Source: Alphaproteobacteria bacterium
Lineage (GTDB): Bacteria > Pseudomonadota > Alphaproteobacteria > Sphingomonadales > Sphingomonadaceae
Assembly (NCBI GenBank): GCA_005882415.1
Contig: VBAE01000233.1
Coordinates: forward strand, 1 to 13,475
Reading direction: 5' to 3'
DNA length: 13,475 nucleotides
Part shown: positions 6,025 to 11,514 of the stretch, piece after piece
Numbering within the stretch: the first letter of the stretch is position 1
Layout: each line of letters starts with the position of its first letter
Notes under the pieces: model-generated
Databases searched by the model: none
What the model was told of the DNA's origin: nothing
What the model saw: the letters and a program-made list of their open reading frames with translations, nothing else
Program-made: the position numbers and the translations under genes

Positions 6025-6203
6025 AGGCTGTCTCGACATTCACCTGCCGATTGGGAATTTCATTCCCTCTCCCCAGGGGGGAGAGGGTTAGGGTGAGGGG
6101 GTTCGGCGTCCGAAGCTACTCGCTAAGTCAGAGCCCCCTCACCCCAGCCCTCTCCCCGCCGGGGAGAGGGGGAAGAAGTGGCCCCGAATGTCGATACAGC
6201 CTA
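6024..6203. repeat. REP/MITE-like palindromic repeat element (~180 bp)
   Basis: The element is bounded by 18-bp inverted ends, TAGGCTGTCTCGACATTC (6024-6041) and GAATGTCGATACAGCCTA (6186-6203), with one mismatch. Inside are two tight hairpins with the same arms, CCCTCTCCCC and GGGGAGAGGG: 6065-6074/6078-6087 and 6148-6157/6161-6170. In addition, 6078-6101 is the inverted complement of 6134-6157 at 22 of 24 positions, and TTCGG-CGT-CCGAA (6102-6114) forms a small apical hairpin. No coding frame is credible. CCCTCTCCCC-type palindromes are common dispersed repeats in GC-rich proteobacteria. The TA at both outer ends resembles the target duplication of IS630/Tc1-type elements, but this is inference. 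It separates tsf from pyrH. Confidence 0.75.
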
Positions 6204-6231
6204 ATCCCCAAAACCCACACACAGCCTCCAC

Positions 6232-6260
6232 TTGGCACGGTGCGCGCGCCTGACTAAGGT
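6232..6260 (+). promoter_or_regulatory. candidate promoter for the pyrH-frr-uppS-cdsA-dxr-rseP-bamA run
   Basis: TTGGCA (6232-6237, five of six consensus bases), a 17-nt spacer and TAAGGT (6255-6260) lie 42 nt before the pyrH ATG, just beyond the repeat element. Transcription would begin near 6267 in GC-only sequence (GCGGGCG), again a GC-rich discriminator. The ACTAAG(G)TGCG core matches the rpsB candidate. Confidence 0.5.
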
Positions 6261-6301
6261 GCGGGCGCCTTCACGCCAGATCCGATCGGACGACCGTCGC
6301 C

Positions 6302-7024
6302 ATGCCGCGCCCGCGCTTTCACCGCATCCTGCTCAAGCTCTCCGGCGAGGCGTTGATGGGGGAGGGGCAGTTCGGCATCGATCCCGACACCACCTCGCGC
6401 ATGGCGCAGGAGATCAAGGAAGCGAAGGAAGCGGGGCACGAACTCTGCCTGGTCGTCGGCGGCGGCAACATCTTCCGCGGCCTCGCCGGCGCCGCCAAGG
6501 GTTTCGACCGCTCGACCGCCGACTATATGGGCATGCTCGCGACGGTGATGAACGCGCTCGCGATGCAGAATGCGCTCGAGAAGATCGGGATCGACACAAG
6601 GGTCCTGTCGGCGATCCCGATGGCGACGGTTTCCGAACCCTATATCCGCCGCCGTGCCGTCCGCCACATGGAGAAGGGGCGAGTGGTGATCTTCGCCGCC
6701 GGCACCGGAAACCCTTATTTCACAACCGATACCGCGGCGGCCTTGAGAGCCGCCGAGATGAATTGCGACGCCCTCTTCAAAGGGACCAGCGTCGACGGCG
6801 TCTACGATGCGGACCCCAAGAAGGTGAAGTCCGCCAAGCGCTATGAGAGCGTCGGCTTCCACCAGGTGCTCGCCGATGATTTGAAGGTCATGGACGCGAG
6901 CGCGGTGGCGCTTTGCCGCGACAACAATATCCCGATCGTCGTCTTCAATATCCGCGAGCAGGGCAATCTCGCCCGGGTGCTCAGCGGTGAGGGGGTCGCG
7001 ACCATCGTCAAGAACGAGGAGTAG
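6302..7024 (+). CDS. pyrH: uridylate (UMP) kinase
   Basis: PyrH phosphorylates UMP to UDP with ATP, the committed step to UTP, CTP and UDP-sugars. It is a hexameric cytosolic enzyme of the amino-acid-kinase fold, unrelated to eukaryotic UMP kinases. Visible motifs are KLSGEAL (12-18, phosphate loop with the catalytic Lys12), VVGGGNIFRG (51-60), the UMP-binding region around DYMGMLATVMNA (74-85), and GTGNPYFTTDTAA (134-146, which positions UMP and ATP). The protein has 240 residues, full length for the family. The ATG at 6302 has no strong Shine-Dalgarno site, but conservation begins right after it. It opens the downstream run; GAGGAG in its last codons is the ribosome-binding site of frr. Confidence 0.98.
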   Translation: MPRPRFHRILLKLSGEALMGEGQFGIDPDTTSRMAQEIKEAKEAGHELCLVVGGGNIFRGLAGAAKGFDRSTADYMGMLATVMNALAMQNALEKIGIDTRVLSAIPMATVSEPYIRRRAVRHMEKGRVVIFAAGTGNPYFTTDTAAALRAAEMNCDALFKGTSVDGVYDADPKKVKSAKRYESVGFHQVLADDLKVMDASAVALCRDNNIPIVVFNIREQGNLARVLSGEGVATIVKNEE

Positions 7025-7027
7025 CAC

Positions 7028-7585
7028 ATGCCCGCTTATGACAAGGCCGACCTCCAGCGCCGGATGCACGGCGCCGTCGAGTCGCTGAAGCACGACCTGG
7101 GCGGCCTGCGCACCGGCCGCGCCTCGACCAGCCTGCTCGAGCCGATCACCGTCGAGGTCTACGGATCGCACATGCCGATCAACCAGGTGGCTTCCATCTC
7201 CTCGCCGGAGCCGCGGATGCTGTCGGTGCAGGTCTGGGACCGCTCGAACGTCGGCGCGGTCGAGAAGGCGATCCGTTCGTCGGGCATTGGTTTGAACCCG
7301 ATCACCGACGGCACCACGCTGCGCCTGCCGATCCCGGAGCTGACCGAGGAGCGCCGCAAGGAGCTCGCCAAGCTCGCCAGCCAATATGCGGAGAAGGCGC
7401 GGATCGCGGTCCGCAACGTCCGCCGCGACGGCATGGACGCCCTGAAGCAGGACGAGAAGAAGCACGAGATCAGCGAGGATGAGCGCAAGCGCCTCGAGAC
7501 CGAGGTCCAGAAGATGACCGACGACACGATCAAGGAATTGGACGCCGCCGCCCACGCCAAGGAACAGGAAATCCTTCAGCGGTGA
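7028..7585 (+). CDS. frr: ribosome recycling factor
   Basis: RRF works with EF-G to split the post-termination ribosome and free the mRNA. The 185-residue protein covers the whole family: a three-helix-bundle domain from about 1-30 and 105-185 and a small beta domain (about 31-104). Key features are LRTGRAS (27-33), ITDGTTLRLPIPELTEERR (92-110), and ARIAVRNVRRD (124-134) with the essential Arg132. The start is ATG at 7028, 3 nt after the pyrH stop. GAGGAG (7016-7021) lies 6 nt upstream inside the end of pyrH, so the two are coupled. The stop TGA overlaps the GTG start of uppS by four bases. Nothing unusual is seen. Confidence 0.98.
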   Translation: MPAYDKADLQRRMHGAVESLKHDLGGLRTGRASTSLLEPITVEVYGSHMPINQVASISSPEPRMLSVQVWDRSNVGAVEKAIRSSGIGLNPITDGTTLRLPIPELTEERRKELAKLASQYAEKARIAVRNVRRDGMDALKQDEKKHEISEDERKRLETEVQKMTDDTIKELDAAAHAKEQEILQR

Positions 7586-8349
7586 TCTTCCGCACGGCCA
7601 GGAGCGAGGCGCGGACCGTCGAGACCGGTGCAGGGGGTGGCGGTGCCGGGGGGTCCGTCCCGCGTCACGTCGCGATCATCATGGACGGCAACGGCCGCTG
7701 GGCGAAGGCGAGGGGGCTGCCCCGCGCCGCCGGCCACCGCCAGGGCGCCGAGGCGGCACGCAAGGTGCTCCGCGCGGCGGGCGAGGCCGGAGTCGAATGC
7801 CTCACCCTCTACGCTTTCTCCTCCGAGAATTGGCGGCGCCCTGCCGAGGAGATCGGCGATCTGATGGGCCTCCTCAGGCTCTACATCGCCAATGAGCTCG
7901 ACAGCCTCCACAAAGAGGGCGTCAGGATCAAGATCATCGGCGATTACAAAGCCTTCCAGCCCGACATTGTGAAACTGCTTGAAGCGTCTGTTGCCAAGAC
8001 CGCCGGCAATACGCGGATGACGCTTGCGGTTGCGCTCAATTATGGCGGCCGAAGCGAGCTGGTCCGGGCCGCCCGCGGCCTCGCCGAACGCGCAGCCGCC
8101 GGCGAGCTCGCTCCCGAAGCCATCGACGAGGCGGCGCTCGACTCCGCGCTCGACACGGCCGACCTGCCGCCGCTCGACCTCCTCATCCGCACCTCGGGGG
8201 AATATCGCCTGTCCAACTTCCTCCTCTGGCAGTCGGCTTATGCCGAGCTGCTGTTCGTCGACACGCTGTGGCCGGATTTCGACGGCGACGCGCTCCGGGC
8301 GGCGATCGCCGACTATAGCGGGCGCGAAAGGCGCTTCGGCGGGCGATGA
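7582..8349 (+). CDS. uppS: isoprenyl transferase (undecaprenyl diphosphate synthase)
   Basis: UppS is a cis-prenyltransferase that extends farnesyl diphosphate with isopentenyl diphosphate to C55 undecaprenyl diphosphate, the carrier lipid for peptidoglycan and surface polysaccharides. Motifs in order: HVAIIMDGNGRWAK (29-42, catalytic Asp35), LYAFSSENWRRP (76-87), and the C-terminal RTSGEYRLSNFLLWQ with the diphosphate-binding Arg residues, followed by AYAELLF. The length is 255 residues. The start is GTG at 7582, overlapping the frr stop as GTGA. It adds a 25-residue Gly-rich, probably disordered N-terminus before the conserved part; no ATG exists before the catalytic MDGNG motif, so this start or a nearby GTG is required. 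The isoprenoid units come from the pathway that includes the neighbouring Dxr. Confidence 0.96.
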   Translation: MIFRTARSEARTVETGAGGGGAGGSVPRHVAIIMDGNGRWAKARGLPRAAGHRQGAEAARKVLRAAGEAGVECLTLYAFSSENWRRPAEEIGDLMGLLRLYIANELDSLHKEGVRIKIIGDYKAFQPDIVKLLEASVAKTAGNTRMTLAVALNYGGRSELVRAARGLAERAAAGELAPEAIDEAALDSALDTADLPPLDLLIRTSGEYRLSNFLLWQSAYAELLFVDTLWPDFDGDALRAAIADYSGRERRFGGR

Positions 8350-9137
8350 GCGAGGAGAAGCCCCAGTCGGACCTCTCGACCCGCTTCACCATGGGCGTGG
8401 CCTGGGTCTTCCGCCTGCTCTTCGCCGCGGCGGCCGCCTTGATGCTGGTCGAATGGGGCGACATGCACCGGCTGAGCCGAGCCCTCTCCTGGTTCGGCGC
8501 CGGCCTGATTGCCGTCACCCTGCTCGCGGCGGCGCAATGGCTGTTCCCGGCCGGCGAGATCGACCTTATCGACGGCGTGGAAGCGATCGGCCCGGGCAGC
8601 TTCGACGAGGTCTGGAAGGGCGTCGCCGTCATCGCCGCAGCCGCTCTCGTGTACGCACTCATCGCCCGCCGCCTCTCTATGGGCTGGGGCTTCTTCTACA
8701 TCGGGGTGCCGATCTTCGCGCTGATGGTGCTCGAATGGGCGCGGTTCGACATCGTCTTCTGGCTGATGCTGGTGACCTGGTCGACGGACACCTTCGCATA
8801 TTTCGCCGGGCGGGCGATCGGCGGCAAGAAGCTCGCGCCTCGGATCAGCCCGAACAAGACCTGGTCGGGTCTGATCGGCGGGATGGTCGGCGCGGCCTTC
8901 GTCGGCGGAATCGCCGCCTGGGCGTTCGATCTCGACCCCATCTTCCTCCTCGCAGGGGCGCCGATGGCGGTGCTGGCCCAGCTCGGCGACCTCTATGAGA
9001 GCAAGGTGAAGCGCCGCCTGGGCGTCAAGGACAGCGGCACGATCCTGCCGGGCCATGGCGGGATCCTCGACCGGCTCGATGGCCTCCTTCCCGTCACCGT
9101 CGCGACCCTGGCGCTGCTCATCGCCAGCCTCGGCTGA
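8346..9137 (+). CDS. cdsA: phosphatidate cytidylyltransferase (CDP-diacylglycerol synthase)
   Basis: CdsA makes CDP-diacylglycerol from phosphatidic acid and CTP in the inner membrane, the branch point for all phospholipids, including the phosphatidylserine made by PssA encoded upstream. The 263-residue protein has about seven or eight hydrophobic segments (for example 17-36, 47-67, 91-108, 114-130, 137-156, 174-194, 198-215, 246-262). The family signature is complete at 219-245, starting SKVKRRLGVKDSGTILPGHG and ending in ILDRLD; its Asp229, Asp242 and Asp245 fit the metal-binding carboxylates. TDTFAYFAGR (148-157) and SPNKTWSG (168-175) precede it. The start ATG overlaps the uppS stop as ATGA. 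The protein is full length with no anomalies. Confidence 0.97.
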   Translation: MSEEKPQSDLSTRFTMGVAWVFRLLFAAAAALMLVEWGDMHRLSRALSWFGAGLIAVTLLAAAQWLFPAGEIDLIDGVEAIGPGSFDEVWKGVAVIAAAALVYALIARRLSMGWGFFYIGVPIFALMVLEWARFDIVFWLMLVTWSTDTFAYFAGRAIGGKKLAPRISPNKTWSGLIGGMVGAAFVGGIAAWAFDLDPIFLLAGAPMAVLAQLGDLYESKVKRRLGVKDSGTILPGHGGILDRLDGLLPVTVATLALLIASLG

Positions 9138-9141
9138 TCCG

Positions 9142-10302
9142 GTGCCGCGCAGCGTCACCATCCTCGGCGCCACCGGGTCGGTCGGCCGTTCGACCCTCGA
9201 CCTGATCGGCCGCAACCGCGATCTCTACCGGGTCGTCGCACTGACCGCGCACAAGGACGTCGCCGGCCTCGCCGCCGCGGCGCGCGACGTCGGCGCCGAG
9301 CGGGCGATCATCGCGGACGAGAGCCTGCTTCCGGCTCTCCGCGAGGCATTGGCGGGAAGCGGCGTCGAGACTGCGGGCGGAGCACAGGCGGTGCTCGAAG
9401 CGGCCGGGGCAGGGGCCGACTGGACCATGGCGGCGATCGTCGGCAGCGCCGGCCTCGCCCCGACCATGGAGGCGCTCCGCAACGGCGGCACCGTCGCCTT
9501 GGCCAATAAGGAATCGCTCGTTTCGGCCGGCGCGCTGATGACCGAGGCGGCCAAGGCGGGAGGCGCCTGCCTCCTCCCGGTCGATTCCGAGCATAATGCG
9601 ATATTCCAATGCTTCGACCGGGCCCGGCCGCACGCGGTCAGCCGCCTGATCCTCACCGCCAGCGGCGGCCCGTTCCGCACCTGGACCCTGGACGAAATGC
9701 GCCGCGCCACCCCGGCCCAGGCGGTCGCCCACCCGAATTGGGCGATGGGCGCCAAGATTTCGATCGATTCGGCCACCCTGATGAACAAGGGGCTGGAACT
9801 GATCGAGGCTTACCACCTGTTTCCGCTTGAGCCGGACGCGTTCGAGATCGTCGTCCACCCGCAATCGGTGGTCCACAGCCTGGTCGAATATGTCGACGGC
9901 TCCGTCCTCGCCCAATTGGGCGCGCCCGACATGCGTATTCCGATCGCCTACGCGCTTGCCTGGCCGGAGCGGATGGAGACTCCGTGCGAGCGGCTCGACC
10001 TGGTGCGCATCGCCCGGCTCGACTTCGAAGCGCCGGACCTGGAGCGCTTCCCGGCCCTCGGCCTCGCCATGGCGGCACTTAGGGAAGGGGGGGCGAAGCC
10101 GGCGATCCTGAACGCCGCCAACGAGATTGCGGTCGCCGCCTTCCTTGAAGGATCGATCGCTTTCCTCGATATAGCTTCAATCGCGCGCGAAACCCTGCAA
10201 TGCTGCGATCTGCCGGCTCCGGCTTCGATCGCAGAGGTGCTCGAAGCGGACCGAGAGGCCCGCCGCGCTGCGGAAACCATCAGGCGAAGGTTTACGATTT
10301 GA
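9142..10302 (+). CDS. dxr: 1-deoxy-D-xylulose 5-phosphate reductoisomerase
   Basis: Dxr converts 1-deoxy-D-xylulose 5-phosphate to 2-C-methyl-D-erythritol 4-phosphate with NADPH and a divalent metal, the first committed step of the MEP isoprenoid pathway. Motifs: GATGSVG (9-15, NADPH), LANKESLV (120-127), PVDSEHNAIFQ (146-156, with Asp148 and Glu150 as metal ligands), TASGGPFR (172-179), HPNWAMGAKISIDSATLMNK (197-216), then GLELIEA with Glu219 as the third ligand, and HPQSVVHS (239-246). It has 386 residues, normal length. The frame is open back to 9055, but those residues overlap cdsA and are not conserved. The GTG at 9142, 4 nt after the cdsA stop, begins the conserved PRSVTILGATG. No clear Shine-Dalgarno site is seen, so translation is probably coupled. 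The stop overlaps the rseP start. Confidence 0.96.
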   Translation: MPRSVTILGATGSVGRSTLDLIGRNRDLYRVVALTAHKDVAGLAAAARDVGAERAIIADESLLPALREALAGSGVETAGGAQAVLEAAGAGADWTMAAIVGSAGLAPTMEALRNGGTVALANKESLVSAGALMTEAAKAGGACLLPVDSEHNAIFQCFDRARPHAVSRLILTASGGPFRTWTLDEMRRATPAQAVAHPNWAMGAKISIDSATLMNKGLELIEAYHLFPLEPDAFEIVVHPQSVVHSLVEYVDGSVLAQLGAPDMRIPIAYALAWPERMETPCERLDLVRIARLDFEAPDLERFPALGLAMAALREGGAKPAILNAANEIAVAAFLEGSIAFLDIASIARETLQCCDLPAPASIAEVLEADREARRAAETIRRRFTI

Positions 10303-11435
10303 CCACGGGCAATCCCGGTATTTTCTGGACGCTGCTGAGCTTCCTGCTCGTCATCGGGCCTTTGATCTTCATCCACGAGATGGGCCATTACCTCGTCGGC
10401 CGCTGGTGCGGGGTGAAGGCGGAGACCTTCTCGATCGGCTTCGGACGCGAGATTTTCGGCTGGAGCGACAGGCGCGGCACTCGCTGGAAGGTCGGCTGGC
10501 TCCCCTTGGGCGGCTATGTCCGCTTCGCCGGAGACATGAACCCGGCAAGCACGCCGTCGGACGAATGGCTGTCGCTGCCGCCGGAGGAGCGCAACCTCAC
10601 TTTCCAGTCGAAGGCTCTGTGGAAGCGCTTCCTGATCGTCTTTGCGGGGCCGGCGACGAACCTCATCTTTGCGGTCCTGGTCTTCTGCGGTTTCCTGCCC
10701 GCCTTCGGGGAGCTGAGGACTCCCCCGGTCGTCGCGGGGGTGGCGCCCGGATCTGCGGCGCAGGCCGCCGGCCTTCGCGCCGGCGACCGCATCCTCGCCG
10801 TCGACGGCGACAAGGTCGAGCGGTTCGAGGACATCGCCCGCCTCATCGTCCTGCGCGGCGGCGAGCAGGTGAAGCTGAAGGTCGAGCGCGGTGGGGCGGT
10901 GAGCCAGGTCGTCGCCACGCCCAGATCCGAGACCGACCGGGACCAGTTCGGCAACGAAGCGAAGAAGGGAGTGCTCGGAGTCGCTCGCGGCCCGATCGTG
11001 GTCGAACCGATCGCGGCCGCCCGAGTCCTCCCGGTGGCGGTGAAGCAGACCTGGCAGGTCATCACGATGAGCCTCGAAGGGCTCGGCCAGGTCATCTCGG
11101 GCCAGCGCTCGGTGAAGGAGCTCGGCGGGCCGCTCAAGATCGCCAAATTCTCAGGGGAGCAGGCAAGCCTCGGGCCGATCGCCTATATCTGGTTCGTCGC
11201 GGTGATCTCGATTAATCTGGGATTCATCAACTTGTTGCCAGTCCCGTTGCTGGATGGCGGCCATCTTCTCTTCTATCTGGTCGAAGCGGTGCGGCGTAAG
11301 CCGCTCCCTCCGAGCGCCCAGGAATGGGCGTTCCGGGGCGGCCTCGCCGCTCTGCTGGCGCTGATGATCTTCGTGACCTTCAACGACTTGGCGTCTTTTG
11401 GCCTGTGGTCGAAGCTTGGCGGCTTGATCGGGTGA
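10299..11435 (+). CDS. rseP: RIP-type site-2 zinc metalloprotease (RseP/MmpA)
   Basis: This inner-membrane protease cuts single-pass substrates within the bilayer, such as anti-sigma factors and signal-peptide remnants, in envelope-stress signalling. Features in order: a first membrane segment carrying the zinc motif HEMGH (26-30, catalytic Glu27), the WLPLGGYVRFAGDM loop (67-80), a second membrane segment (about 108-134), one PDZ domain (about 140-208, beginning PPVVAGVAPGSAAQAAGLRA), and the C-terminal site NLLPVPLLDGGH (311-322, third zinc ligand Asp319). One PDZ domain is recognisable, as in shorter alphaproteobacterial homologues. The start is placed at TTG 10299, which overlaps the dxr stop as TTGA; the frame is open further upstream inside dxr without conservation, and the first ATG would fall inside the active site. 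It has 378 residues. Confidence 0.94.
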   Translation: MTTGNPGIFWTLLSFLLVIGPLIFIHEMGHYLVGRWCGVKAETFSIGFGREIFGWSDRRGTRWKVGWLPLGGYVRFAGDMNPASTPSDEWLSLPPEERNLTFQSKALWKRFLIVFAGPATNLIFAVLVFCGFLPAFGELRTPPVVAGVAPGSAAQAAGLRAGDRILAVDGDKVERFEDIARLIVLRGGEQVKLKVERGGAVSQVVATPRSETDRDQFGNEAKKGVLGVARGPIVVEPIAAARVLPVAVKQTWQVITMSLEGLGQVISGQRSVKELGGPLKIAKFSGEQASLGPIAYIWFVAVISINLGFINLLPVPLLDGGHLLFYLVEAVRRKPLPPSAQEWAFRGGLAALLALMIFVTFNDLASFGLWSKLGGLIG

Positions 11436-11514
11436 CTAGGATCGGGCAGGGCAGCAGGCGACAGGGGAGAAGAGGCCGCACCTATCGGCCATCAAGCTTA
11501 AAAGGCGGGGACGC

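Noticed and set aside
6065..6170. CRISPR array or tandem repeat.
   Set aside because: The repeated arms are inverted and nested in one element, with no regularly spaced direct repeats and no cas genes.
6254..7555. A 433-codon minus-strand frame opposite pyrH and frr.
   Set aside because: It covers two certain genes in antisense and has no recognisable domain or ribosome-binding site.
9055..9141. A longer dxr start at 9055, and likewise 4078 for rpsB and 10200 for rseP.
   Set aside because: The extra residues overlap conserved upstream genes or leaders and precede the conserved N-termini. The starts at 9142, 4168 (strong Shine-Dalgarno) and 10299 (TTGA overlap) fit the families better.
11474..11490. 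A terminator or attenuator in the 79-nt gap between rseP and bamA.
   Set aside because: Only a 5-bp stem (GGCCG/CGGCC) with a 7-nt loop and no T-run can be drawn, too weak to support a terminator call.
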